Assembly: GCA_028867675.1 (NCBI GenBank)
Contig: JAGWGA010000007.1
Span: forward strand, 1-58,375
Source of the DNA: Nitrososphaerota archaeon
Lineage (GTDB): Archaea; Thermoproteota; Nitrososphaeria; Nitrososphaerales; Nitrosopumilaceae
DNA length: 58,375 nucleotides
Direction of reading: 5' to 3'
Below the pieces are notes generated by a model. That model saw nothing but the letters and a program-made list of their open reading frames with translations. It ran no database searches and was not told where the DNA came from. This document shows positions 1-7,711 of the stretch, piece by piece. Made by a program: the position numbers and the translations under genes. Position 1 is the first letter of the stretch. Each line of letters starts with the position of its first letter.

Positions 1-82
1 TTTTCCAAGATGCAAATCTGATTTCATAGAGAAAACGAACAAAATGTCTTTTAATTGGCAAAAATAACTGAAATTAATACTC

Positions 83-898
83 ATGAATGAAGAACTAGTA
101 GAAATTGTTGATCAATTAATAGAGTTTGGCTATGGTGACTCTCCAAGATTGGATGCCATATCAAAAAGATTGAAAAATAATGAATTGCTTTATCCTTCGG
201 ATCAAAAATATGTTGACATGCTAGTTTCTAAATATCTCTATCCTCGCATAGAAGAAAATGAAAGTCGTAAAAAACAAACAGGTTCTCTTGAAAGAAAAAT
301 ACAAAATGTGAAGAAACAATATGGTGCAGATTATTCTTCAAAAGATGAGAATATTTCAGATCTATGTCCCAAATGTGGTTCTCCAGTGCCACTAATGTTT
401 AGTTTTTGTTCAAAATGTGGAGCATTTCATGATGAGCATAATTATGTAGATGTTCGTAAATCTCAACAAAAAAAGGGAAAACTTGTTGGTCTTTCTCATA
501 GTTCATCTCATGATGATCTTACAAAGTCTTGTGCTGCATGCAGTTCCAAAATATTCCAAACGCATGAATTTTGTCCCATTTGTGGAGCATATCAGGATAA
601 AACTAATCTCAAGGGAATTACAAAACAACCATTAAAAAAGAAAAAACATGTGGGCCTTGCTGTTGCAGGAATACTGTCCATCATTCTTGGCGTAATACCT
701 GTAATATTTTTATTTCAATATTCATATCTATGTGGTTCCATAATAGGACAATTTGCACAACTTTTGAATTCGCAAGTGCAAGAATCTTGTTATTATGTCC
801 AGATCTCCACTATTGGTGGAGCAATTCTCTTTATCATCGGCATAATTTTACTGGCAACAAGGGCTGTTAAACTAAAAAAGTACAAAAGTAATCATTAG
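83..898 (+). CDS. Double zinc-ribbon membrane protein
   Basis: A 271-residue protein of unknown function. Two CxxC...CxxC zinc ribbons are visible near residues 95-115 (CPKCG/CSKCG) and 150-170 (CAAC/CPICG), joined by a charged linker. The C-terminus has two hydrophobic segments, about residues 190-212 and 235-258, ending in a basic tail, so the ribbons are probably cytoplasmic and membrane-anchored. The N-terminal 90 residues are charged and probably helical. It lies upstream of the coiled-coil/SPFH/zinc-ribbon genes in the same orientation, but a hairpin follows its stop, so it may be a separate transcript. No enzymatic motif is seen. Confidence 0.75.
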   Translation: MNEELVEIVDQLIEFGYGDSPRLDAISKRLKNNELLYPSDQKYVDMLVSKYLYPRIEENESRKKQTGSLERKIQNVKKQYGADYSSKDENISDLCPKCGSPVPLMFSFCSKCGAFHDEHNYVDVRKSQQKKGKLVGLSHSSSHDDLTKSCAACSSKIFQTHEFCPICGAYQDKTNLKGITKQPLKKKKHVGLAVAGILSIILGVIPVIFLFQYSYLCGSIIGQFAQLLNSQVQESCYYVQISTIGGAILFIIGIILLATRAVKLKKYKSNH

Positions 899-904
899 AT
901 TAAT

Positions 905-934
905 GACTCTTGGGAGATTTTTTAATCTCTAGTC
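905..934 (+). terminator. Hairpin behind the zinc-ribbon membrane gene
   Basis: The inner stem GAGATT/AATCTC closes a T4 loop and is flanked by outer pairing arms GACT/AGTC. It starts 7 bases after the stop codon. Position and shape suggest a transcription end or an mRNA 3' structure; archaeal termination does not strictly need hairpins, so the function is inferred. Confidence 0.4.
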
Positions 935-1063
935 AGATTCATTTCAATCATATCAAATCAAAATTATTCCAGTTGGCATCATACGTTATTGTTCTGGCAA
1001 TGAGTCGAATTGTACTATCAATGTCTCGGAATCTTTAAGTTTTGTAACGCAAATCATTATTAC

Positions 1064-1606
1064 ATGCCTGAAAAAACGCCTGATATACGAAAAACAGTAG
1101 AAGACAATAGAGGGACTTTAAAAAAACTACAATTAAAAATTCCGGGCCTTAAAGAATATCGACAATTAGAAGACATTAGAGCGGCAGATCAATTACTGAG
1201 AAAGCAAATATCGGACAAGCTAAACAATGCAAAAACAAAGCTTGAGGACTTGAGAAGAGCACTATCTGCAAAAAACGATTTTAACAATCTCACCATAATC
1301 GGTAATATGATATCCCAAATCCAACAAGTATCTGGTGCTATTCAGCATTCACAACAAGGCTCTGCAGGAATTTCACCTAATATACGAATAGACGAAGGAG
1401 TTCTCAATAAATTATATGAATATGATTTTAGTTCAGTTAATGCTTCTGAGCAGATTTTCAATTCTTGTTCAAATTCTGTATCTGATTATAATTCAGGTAA
1501 ATCTCCTCAGGATATATCCGCGTTTATTACATCAATGTTAGATGATCTTAACAAGGCATGGCAACAAAGACTAGACTCGGTGGAAAATATTCTTGTTACA
1601 AAATGA
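1064..1606 (+). CDS. Coiled-coil protein of the SPFH module
   Basis: Predicted 180-residue soluble protein rich in charged helices. The ATG at 1064 is preferred over an earlier in-frame start because the 18 residues before it look non-coding. Near residues 25-50 it has the pattern IPGLKEYRQLED followed by a helix containing two adjacent Arg/Lys-rich turns. I associate this arrangement with small helical proteins encoded beside SPFH/zinc-ribbon genes, but cannot confirm homology here. The rest is helical with a Gln/Ser-rich stretch around residue 95. The next gene follows after 32 bases, preceded by a GAGGTG ribosome-binding site, so the two are probably co-transcribed. Function unknown. Confidence 0.7.
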   Translation: MPEKTPDIRKTVEDNRGTLKKLQLKIPGLKEYRQLEDIRAADQLLRKQISDKLNNAKTKLEDLRRALSAKNDFNNLTIIGNMISQIQQVSGAIQHSQQGSAGISPNIRIDEGVLNKLYEYDFSSVNASEQIFNSCSNSVSDYNSGKSPQDISAFITSMLDDLNKAWQQRLDSVENILVTK

Positions 1607-1638
1607 TAATGAAAATAAAAAATATGAGGTGCCAGTAA

Positions 1639-2712
1639 ATGTTTGGGCGTAAAAAAGAACCTGATTCAGGTAGTGTAATAGGTTCTACCACAATAGAGTG
1701 GGAGTCTCAATACAAAGAAGGCAATATCATGTGGAAGGTTCCACGTTTGATAAAATTAAATGATAATATCGTAGTGCGTGAAGATGAAATTGCAGTATTT
1801 TTCAGAGATGGCAAGGTTCTGACTTTTTTTGACAAACCCAATAGGTATGCACTAACAGATTTTAACGCCCCAATTGTAGGCGGGCTGTTAAAATTTTTCA
1901 CGGGAGTTCAACAGGCTGCTGAAGTATACTATCTACAAAACAGATACCTTGATGGAAAATTTGGTTCACAAGCACCATACCAATTTGTTGACCCTGTATT
2001 TGGCATGGTAAATCTTCGAATATTTGGAGAATTCCGATGGAAGATATCTTCACCAGAGAATTTTGTAAACCAGTTTGTTGGAACTTTTTCAATGAATACA
2101 TCTGATGCAGTAGAATCACGACTAAAAGAGCAACTTGTACTATTGTTATTTGGTGCACTTGGGAAGCTAAAAGAAAATGGTATGAAAGTTACCGATATTG
2201 CAACTAATTTGCAAAACATTGAACAAATTGTATTATCTGCAGCACCTGCAAATTTTGGACAATATGGTATTGAGATAAACAAGATATCTGGATTGACAAT
2301 CAGTCTGCCCGAAGAAGTTCAAAAGGCTATCAATACTCGTGGAGAGATGTCTGTACTTGGTGTAAATTACATGCAGTATCAAGCAGGTCAGGCCATGACA
2401 GAAGCTGCAAAGAATCCTTCAGGTGGAGCAGGTTCACTAGCTGGACTTGGAGTAGGATTGGGAGCAGGCTCTGGTATTGGTTATGCAATGGCAGGTCAGA
2501 TGGGACAAGGAATGTACCAGCCTCCAATGAAACAATGCCCCAAGTGCAGTATGATGATGCCGGTATCTAGTAATTTTTGTCCAGGCTGTGGCGCAAGTCA
2601 ACAGGCTCCCCAGAAACCGCAGGGGATGACATGCACAAAATGTAACAATATTATCGCTGCAGATTCCAAGTTCTGTCCAAACTGTGGAAATGAAATAAAA
2701 TCAAGTGTATAA
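1639..2712 (+). CDS. SPFH-domain protein with C-terminal zinc ribbons (YdjI-like)
   Basis: A 357-residue protein. Residues about 15-240 match the SPFH/band-7-like family called YdjI or 'virion core protein-like': an early beta-rich part with the IEW and VREDEIAVFF patterns, then a helical part. This is followed by a Gly/Ala-rich linker (about 255-295) and two zinc ribbons at the C-terminus (CPKCS...CPGCG, CTKCN...CPNCG). Bacterial relatives are membrane-associated scaffold proteins often encoded with PspA-type stress genes. No PspA gene is nearby here. GAGGTG sits 8 bases before the ATG, a clear Shine-Dalgarno sequence for an internal operon gene. The next gene starts 3 bases after the stop. 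Confidence 0.8.
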   Translation: MFGRKKEPDSGSVIGSTTIEWESQYKEGNIMWKVPRLIKLNDNIVVREDEIAVFFRDGKVLTFFDKPNRYALTDFNAPIVGGLLKFFTGVQQAAEVYYLQNRYLDGKFGSQAPYQFVDPVFGMVNLRIFGEFRWKISSPENFVNQFVGTFSMNTSDAVESRLKEQLVLLLFGALGKLKENGMKVTDIATNLQNIEQIVLSAAPANFGQYGIEINKISGLTISLPEEVQKAINTRGEMSVLGVNYMQYQAGQAMTEAAKNPSGGAGSLAGLGVGLGAGSGIGYAMAGQMGQGMYQPPMKQCPKCSMMMPVSSNFCPGCGASQQAPQKPQGMTCTKCNNIIAADSKFCPNCGNEIKSSV

Positions 2713-2715
2713 AAT

Positions 2716-3705
2716 ATGTTTTGTATAAAGTGCGGTCTCCAACTTCCAGATGATGCAGTATTTTGTGTAAAATGTGGTGCAAAACAAACAACAATTGCTC
2801 CCCAAACTGATTCAACTCCAGAAACAAAGGAATTAAAATGTCCAAACTGTGGTGCGCCAATTACACCCAAGTTTGGTGAGATGGTAATTACATGTGAATA
2901 CTGTGGGGGTAGTGTCAGTCTAGAAAACAAGGGATGGCAAAATATTGTTAAACATTCCATGTTGCCAATTACAATTCCGGACAAGGATCAGATTACAAGT
3001 CTACTACACAAAATGATGGACAAGGGACTTTTACATCGACATCTTCAAGAAAGTTCTGTACTGGAAGAACTGGATCTGTCAATGATACCATACTGGATTA
3101 TGCCTGTTACTGCAAAAACAAACTTGATTGCAACAGATATTGCAGTAGAGATTGGAAGTATTGCAGCAACTGCTGCAATGGCAGGTATGATGGGTGGTGC
3201 TCTTGGTGGAGGTTCTAGAAGGGGAGGATTTGGTGGTGGAGGATTGATGGGTGGAATGCTGCTTGGTTCCATGATGGGCGGAGGTGGCATGATGGGTGGC
3301 AATAATGCGACAAAGGCGTATACTGTAGATGAGAGTTACAGCTGTGCTGTAATTGCAGTAAAATCATTGAGTGCATACCAATCACATGGTTACGAGTTTT
3401 CGCTAGACCAAAAAACTGATTTTGATTCAAAAAAGATTCCAAAATCAATTAAAATCTTAAATGGTGATATCAATGAAGACTCTGCAAAAAGTCAGGCAAA
3501 AAATATCGTAGATCAGATACAATCACAAAGAGTTCATGCAAAATATCACATGATAAGACAGATGGAGACCCAGGAAGAGGTATCAAGTGGGGAACTATTG
3601 CACGTTCCAATATGGTTTGCACAATATGATCACAAGGGCAAGAAGATAATTCTCATAATTGATGCAAATTCTGGAAATGCAATAAACAGTATAGGTCTTG
3701 AATAA
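2716..3705 (+). CDS. Zinc-ribbon protein with Gly/Met-rich segment (YdjG-like)
   Basis: A 329-residue protein. It begins with a short zinc ribbon (CIKCG...CVKCG, residues 3-22) and a second ribbon CPNCG...CEYCG at about 43-60. A mixed alpha/beta region follows, then a Gly/Met-rich stretch at about 155-198 that could sit in or on a membrane, and a C-terminal globular part. The order resembles B. subtilis YdjG, which is encoded beside the SPFH protein YdjI, matching the upstream neighbour here. The likely role is a partner of the SPFH protein at the membrane, by analogy only. Spacing of 3 bases implies co-transcription and probable translational coupling. Confidence 0.7.
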   Translation: MFCIKCGLQLPDDAVFCVKCGAKQTTIAPQTDSTPETKELKCPNCGAPITPKFGEMVITCEYCGGSVSLENKGWQNIVKHSMLPITIPDKDQITSLLHKMMDKGLLHRHLQESSVLEELDLSMIPYWIMPVTAKTNLIATDIAVEIGSIAATAAMAGMMGGALGGGSRRGGFGGGGLMGGMLLGSMMGGGGMMGGNNATKAYTVDESYSCAVIAVKSLSAYQSHGYEFSLDQKTDFDSKKIPKSIKILNGDINEDSAKSQAKNIVDQIQSQRVHAKYHMIRQMETQEEVSSGELLHVPIWFAQYDHKGKKIILIIDANSGNAINSIGLE

Positions 3706-3830
3706 TTAAAGACGGCTGATTGTCAGCAAGATGGGCTCGAGTTTAAGGTTTTGATTTGTGAATACTTGATGCCTATAATATTCACATTCTAAGAGAATTT
3801 AATACTGCTTTCTTATTCATAAATTTCAAT

Positions 3831-4595
3831 ATGCCCCTAGAGGAATTGGCGCACAAGTTCACAATAATTGGTACTATAATTGCAATTTTCTTATTTGGAA
3901 TAGCCATCATTGAGGTGATTCATTTTAACGAACTTGTTGGCCAGACGGAAAGGTCGACAACAAGTCTGACTACACTGATCAACAAAACCGATAACCTGTT
4001 AACAGAAATGCAAAAGTCCACAACAAGTTTAGCCACCTTGGTGGATAAGACTGACCAATTAATACAAACGCAAAATAGTACATCTTCCAACATTTCTCAA
4101 CAAACTATTCTAAAAGAATATGGCGATGAGGCACCATTTCACATGAGTATCACATATTGCAATTACGAAGTAAATGACAACGGTCTTGCATATTCGCCAA
4201 CTATCTTGGACAAAAATGGTAATGCCACTCCCTTGAAATTCATGTTGATTAGATTTTTTGGATATTATACTTTACCTACTGATAATGGAATCTCGTATCT
4301 AGGTAGCAAGGGTGTTCTTGAGGATGATACAACTCCAGAGTTGATTGATCCTAGTGGAGGGGGAGACCAATTGTATAACTTGTCTCTTGTACAGGCACTG
4401 AATCAAACTAAAAAATCAAACGATGCGTATCTTTTCATACATTCAGAATATTATTTTGCTCCTTATTCTGAAATAACGGGAAAATTACTTACTAAATATA
4501 CATACGATGGGGTTGGGCAACAAATGATAGAATTCAAAAAAGACAATCAAGGAAACTGGCAACTATATCCAAGTAAAAATTCAGTTTGTAAATGA
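3831..4595 (+). CDS. Membrane-anchored extracytoplasmic protein of unknown function
   Basis: A 254-residue protein with one N-terminal transmembrane segment (about residues 10-31) followed by a Thr/Ser-rich stalk. The stalk contains two near-identical heptad-like units: STTSLTTLINKTDNLL and STTSLATLVDKTDQLI. This suggests a coiled-coil or oligomerising neck. The C-terminal 150 residues form a globular, probably beta-rich domain with no motif I recognise. It stands alone; the upstream AT-rich sequence supplies a TATA-like element. No signal-peptidase site is obvious, so it is probably anchored and faces outward. Confidence 0.7.
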   Translation: MPLEELAHKFTIIGTIIAIFLFGIAIIEVIHFNELVGQTERSTTSLTTLINKTDNLLTEMQKSTTSLATLVDKTDQLIQTQNSTSSNISQQTILKEYGDEAPFHMSITYCNYEVNDNGLAYSPTILDKNGNATPLKFMLIRFFGYYTLPTDNGISYLGSKGVLEDDTTPELIDPSGGGDQLYNLSLVQALNQTKKSNDAYLFIHSEYYFAPYSEITGKLLTKYTYDGVGQQMIEFKKDNQGNWQLYPSKNSVCK

Positions 4596-4731
4596 TTGTT
4601 CATTAGGTATAGACATGTGATGATCTATAACATTTGAGAAATTTTATATCGTAATTATTTTTTTATACATAACGTAATATCCTTTTCAGATTTTATCAAA
4701 ATGCATTTTTTATCTTACACCTATAGATAGA

Positions 4732-4932
4732 TTAATTGGCAAATACCATTTCATTGTCTCCCCTATTATTCAATGTCTTATTTACAAGATATGAAATACT
4801 GTCGTCCCATTCTTGTAATGGATTTGTACATTTCCCACATTTTGGCAATATGACTATGGCATCACAATCTATCTCTCCAATGAATTTCCCACATATTGAA
4901 CAGCAAATTGGTTTTATATCATAGATATTCAT
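4732..4932 (-). CDS. Small zinc-ribbon protein
   Basis: A 66-residue protein with CCSICG near the N-terminus and CGKC about 20 residues later, a typical four-cysteine zinc ribbon. Its ATG overlaps the stop of the preceding gene by one base (TAATG), so the two are translationally coupled. The opposite strand carries an overlapping 62-codon frame, which I regard as a shadow. Function unknown; possibly an adaptor for the upstream roadblock-like protein. Confidence 0.6.
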   Translation of the reverse strand: MNIYDIKPICCSICGKFIGEIDCDAIVILPKCGKCTNPLQEWDDSISYLVNKTLNNRGDNEMVFAN

Positions 4933-5366
4933 TATTGGTAAACTCCATTACTTGATTCAACAAATCTTTTAGAAATATTCAAGATTCTCAAAATTTTGCG
5001 GATAAATAGGAATGGGTTTATTGATTTGTCTAATTTTGCAAATAAAATTCCTGTAGGTGTAGGGATCGAGACGAACCTAGAGTTTTTTCTTTCGGTCATG
5101 GTATAACTCAATGTTCCAAATTCTTCGTCAAAATCACTTTGCATCAAGTTCTGCAGGCGAAGACTCATGAAAAACATCTCTTTTTTCACACTGGTAAGAT
5201 TAATGTCGTTTTTATACCTGACATCTTCAATCTTTCCGTTTTCATTAATTATTGCAACATATTCTACTCCTTTTTCTAATACTGGATCTATGGGAGTTAC
5301 AAACTCCTTTTTCTCAGCATTTGTATGAAGCATCAGATCTTCAAATAAAGAACGCTTTGCCAACAT
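4932..5366 (-). CDS. Roadblock-like thaumarchaeal protein (DUF6659 type)
   Basis: A 144-residue soluble protein. The ATG at 5366 is chosen because a TATA box (TTATAA around 5392) lies 26 bp upstream, giving a leaderless mRNA. An upstream extension would add a spurious hydrophobic segment. The order of strands and helices (VAIINENGKIE, a helix, a YTMTERKNSRFVSIP strand pair, LFAKLD) aligns with the protein at 25034-25399, so the two are paralogues of a thaumarchaeal family I recall as DUF6659. The fold looks like a roadblock/profilin-type sensor. It is coupled to the downstream zinc-ribbon gene. Function unknown. Confidence 0.6.
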   Translation of the reverse strand: MLAKRSLFEDLMLHTNAEKKEFVTPIDPVLEKGVEYVAIINENGKIEDVRYKNDINLTSVKKEMFFMSLRLQNLMQSDFDEEFGTLSYTMTERKNSRFVSIPTPTGILFAKLDKSINPFLFIRKILRILNISKRFVESSNGVYQ

Positions 5367-5765
5367 GATGCATATAACCGCAACTAAAGTTATAAGAACT
5401 GTGATGCATGAATCAAAAACAAATATCAAAAAATGTTCATAATGATATGGATTGTCAATAAAAAATCATAACGTTTCTAGGTTTGCACTACAATTATTAA
5501 ATTATAGAATAAAACATGACATCCCGTACAAGTGAACAGTCAAAATTATCAGGTGGTTGAAAATGTGGTCAGCATTAGTGTATACTCTATCTTCTTATCA
5601 TGCATATGCTTGCAAAATTTGAAAACCTTCATTGTGACACATTCATTGGCCTCACGGTTTTATCATACTGCTGCTCCTACGTCAAATTACGCCATTTTAC
5701 AGTTATCTCCTTCATTAACAAAGTTAACCAATGGTTTTATTCCAATTTCGATATTTTCAAGAATT

Positions 5766-6302
5766 GTGGTGGAAGAAAATGAAAATAATCAAAAGGTATT
5801 ACACTTCATACTGGAAAATCCTGGGTGTCATCTACGACAGATAAAGAGAGATTTGAATATGTCTATGGGAACAGTTCAATATCATTTGAACTCCTTAGAA
5901 AAAATGGGGAGGATAATTTCTGAAAAACATGATTTGTACCGATATTATTTTCCTATTGGATCTTTTGGAGCTTTAGAAAGAAACATACTAAAAATTTTAA
6001 ATCAAGATTCTGAAAGGGAAATACTCTTGTTTATAATAGAAAGAAAAGACCCTACTCAAACTGATATTGTAAATCATATTAAAATTTCCCATGGAACAGC
6101 TAACTGGCACCTTAAGCGACTAATTGAATATGGTATAATACGAGAAGAAAAAGAGGGAAAATTTAAGAAATATCATCTTAATGGCAGTCATGATAACATA
6201 GTCAAACTTTTACAAAATTATCATTCTTCAATATGGAACAAGTGGAGCAACAGGCTGGCTGAATTGTTTCTATCGGTCTCATCTGAAGAGGACAAAGAGT
6301 AA
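5766..6302 (+). CDS. Double winged-helix transcription regulator (copy 1)
   Basis: A 178-residue regulator with two consecutive winged-helix domains. The first holds HLRQIKRDLNMSMGTVQYHL and the second the TANWHLKRLIEYGII recognition region. It ends with the W-x-KWS-x-R motif shared with the copy at 20242-20784. A longer frame opens at 5532, but its first 78 residues have no counterpart in the 180-residue paralogue. Starting at GTG 5766 (or 5769) gives nearly the same length. The stop overlaps the next ATG (TAATG), so a small membrane protein is translated with it. It may act on the operator-like elements at 6632 and 7044; that is inference. Confidence 0.75.
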   Translation: MVEENENNQKVLHFILENPGCHLRQIKRDLNMSMGTVQYHLNSLEKMGRIISEKHDLYRYYFPIGSFGALERNILKILNQDSEREILLFIIERKDPTQTDIVNHIKISHGTANWHLKRLIEYGIIREEKEGKFKKYHLNGSHDNIVKLLQNYHSSIWNKWSNRLAELFLSVSSEEDKE

Positions 6303-6598
6303 TGGTTCAGTTTGTCTTTAGTCATGGGATAGATGAAGTATTTGCCGTAACACAAGTTATGATAGCTGCATTTGCACTTTTCTTGTTAGGGCTTTCTGTT
6401 AAAGCCTATAAAAATACTGGAGCAAGAAAAATAGTATATCTTATTATTGCATTTGGTCTGTTTGCTTTTCAACATCTTCTAAATTATGTAGATCAATCAG
6501 TAGTTGATATTTTGCCTGATGATATTAGATATGTAATATTTGCAATAGTGACACTATCTATCATGGGATTGTTCTTTTTAGCAATATTGAAAAAATGA
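6302..6598 (+). CDS. Three-helix membrane protein coupled to regulator (copy 1)
   Basis: A 98-residue integral membrane protein with three hydrophobic helices (about residues 15-33, 42-60, 72-95) and the polar loop ILPDDIRY before the last one. The same PDD(I/V)R loop and topology occur in the 122-residue protein at 20784-21152, which also overlaps its regulator by one base. Regulator/membrane-protein pairs of this kind resemble haloarchaeal winged-helix plus DUF7521-type pairs. The membrane protein may sense a signal or sequester the regulator, but that is inference. Confidence 0.75.
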   Translation: MVQFVFSHGIDEVFAVTQVMIAAFALFLLGLSVKAYKNTGARKIVYLIIAFGLFAFQHLLNYVDQSVVDILPDDIRYVIFAIVTLSIMGLFFLAILKK

Positions 6599-6631
6599 AA
6601 ATTTAATTTATAAATCCAAGTCAGTAAACTC

Positions 6632-6664
6632 TTCATTTTGAGAAATGTCCCTCAATTATTATAT
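6632..6664 (+). promoter_or_regulatory. Operator-TATA element, copy 1
   Basis: An inverted repeat TTGAG-N8-CTCAA (6638-6655) abuts a TATA box (ATTATTATAT, 6655-6664) about 26 bp before the start of the gene at 6688. The 33-base block matches 30 positions of the block at 7044-7076. This placement over the BRE/TATA region is that of an archaeal repressor or activator site. Confidence 0.55.
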
Positions 6665-6687
6665 CTCGTTACCAATATTGCTTAAAG

Positions 6688-6909
6688 ATGAAGAACATGC
6701 CTGATGAATCATGCAGAACATGTGGTGAGTTATTAAAAAAATATTCGCTGTGTGCAGAATGCAGGAAAGTAACACAACAAATTTGTGTTAATTGTGGACT
6801 AAAAACTATGGAGCAGATTCATGATAATTGTTTTTGCAATACGGAATTAATCCAAAGAATGCACAATTTTCATGTGTTCTTGTTTAGTCAGAACTCTATA
6901 CTTTCATGA
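6688..6909 (+). CDS. Small cysteine-rich (zinc-binding) protein
   Basis: Up to 73 residues, with CRTCG, CAEC, CVNCG and CFC patterns in the first 52 residues, enough for two zinc sites. The last 20 residues are hydrophobic and could be an addition. The start at 6688 lies about 28 bp from the TATA box of the operator-type promoter at 6632-6664, so expression is probably controlled by whatever binds that inverted repeat. A second in-frame ATG is at 6697. Function unknown. Confidence 0.6.
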   Translation: MKNMPDESCRTCGELLKKYSLCAECRKVTQQICVNCGLKTMEQIHDNCFCNTELIQRMHNFHVFLFSQNSILS

Positions 6910-7043
6910 TCAAGATAAAAATTCAAAAATCCATACATGTAATATTTAAAAAAGTTTTTTTCATTGTGAAATCGGTCAAACATGCGATCTTTCTAGTACA
7001 TTTCTTGAGATGAATGTATCATTACATGAGAATATTGTAATTT

Positions 7044-7076
7044 TTCATTTTGAGGAATGTCTCTCAATTATAATAT
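7044..7076 (+). promoter_or_regulatory. Operator-TATA element, copy 2
   Basis: Second copy of the inverted repeat TTGAG-N8-CTCAA (7050-7067), followed directly by ATTATAATATA. It predicts transcription from about 7098. Differences from the first copy are three substitutions: two in the spacer between the arms and one in the TATA box. The conserved arms suggest a protein-binding constraint. Confidence 0.55.
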
Positions 7077-7097
7077 ACTATCTGATGATTTTATATC

Positions 7098-7180
7098 TGA
7101 TGAGGTGGCAGAATGAAAAACAATTCCTTGTTTCTTTTGCCAAGGTGGTTTTGTCTCCCGTAAATCATCTGCCACCTATC
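7098..7180 (+). ncRNA. Predicted structured leader or small RNA
   Basis: Downstream of the second operator promoter, GGTGGCAGAATGA (7104-7116) can pair with TCATCTGCCACC (7165-7176), leaving one bulged base. The loop of about 48 bases holds a tiny reading frame. The 5' arm covers both the GAGGTG ribosome-binding site and the start codon of that frame. The 317-base gap between 6909 and 7226 holds only this unit and its promoter; there is no larger gene in it. Transcript length is unknown. Confidence 0.4.
7113..7163 (+). CDS. Putative 16-residue peptide with masked ribosome-binding site
   Basis: ATG at 7113 is preceded by GAGGTG (7102-7107) at good spacing. The frame encodes a 16-residue peptide, hydrophobic in the middle and ending RWFCLP, with its stop at 7161-7163 immediately before the 3' arm of the hairpin. 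It may be a leader peptide or micro-protein; it may equally be chance. The support is the promoter, the ribosome-binding site and the fit between the hairpin arms. Confidence 0.3.
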   Translation: MKNNSLFLLPRWFCLP

Positions 7181-7225
7181 CCCTAACATTTCAGTCTCAT
7201 GAACTCATTACATTATGCTGATGCT

Positions 7226-7633
7226 TTAGAATTCTTTTTTTATCTCTAAAAATTCGATTAACCCACATTTGGTATTTTTTGTATTCAGATCTACAAATGC
7301 AATTCGTCTCTCATCAAAGCCCTTTGTTGGAGTGACAAGTATGGTGGCACCTTTTTTGGAAAAATTTGCCAACTCTGATTCTATGTCTTTTACCTCAAAA
7401 CAGAGGTGATGAACTCCGCCTCCGACTCTAGCAAATTCACTAACTGGGGAATCCTGTGAAACAGGCTCTATTAGCTCCAAAAACGGCTCGCCTACCTTTA
7501 GAAAGCATATGTTTACTTTTTGGCTCCCAACTGGCAATATTCCAGATATGGTCTCAAAGTTGAGATAGTTTTTGAGTTCGCCTAATGACTGCTGTATGTT
7601 ACTTACTACTATGCCAATATGGTGTAGTTTCAT
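7226..7633 (-). CDS. mce: VOC-family protein, probable methylmalonyl-CoA epimerase
   Basis: About 135 residues with the paired beta-alpha-beta-beta-beta units of the vicinal-oxygen-chelate fold. Candidate metal ligands sit where methylmalonyl-CoA epimerases have them: HHIGIVV at the N-terminus, Gln in GSQKVN, HHLCFEV mid-protein and GLIEFLE near the end. Epimerases interconvert (R)- and (S)-methylmalonyl-CoA, a step in the hydroxypropionate/hydroxybutyrate carbon-fixation cycle of ammonia-oxidising archaea. No mutase gene is adjacent, so another VOC function is possible. The ATG at 7633 fits a TATA-like ATTATTGTA about 26 bp upstream; 7645 is an alternative. It diverges from mqnE. Confidence 0.65.
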   Translation of the reverse strand: MKLHHIGIVVSNIQQSLGELKNYLNFETISGILPVGSQKVNICFLKVGEPFLELIEPVSQDSPVSEFARVGGGVHHLCFEVKDIESELANFSKKGATILVTPTKGFDERRIAFVDLNTKNTKCGLIEFLEIKKEF

Positions 7634-7711
7634 GAATTTGCTCATGTATATGACATACAATAATCTATCCCACTTGTTAATTTTATATTGATACCATCTG
7701 CATCAAATATC

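Noticed and set aside
2598-2984. A 128-codon minus-strand frame
   Set aside because: It lies antisense over the SPFH and zinc-ribbon genes and mirrors their codon pattern.
3190-3305. Repeated GGTGGAGG-type units
   Set aside because: They encode the Gly/Met-rich segment of the zinc-ribbon protein and are low-complexity coding sequence, not a DNA repeat element.
5518-5636. Tiny frames of 14 and 19 codons ahead of regulator copy 1
   Set aside because: Too short, no conserved pattern, and only loosely placed ribosome-binding sites.
5532-5765. N-terminal extension of regulator copy 1 by 78 residues
   Set aside because: The paralogue of 180 residues has no such part, the residues look random, and a GTG at 5766 gives a matching length.
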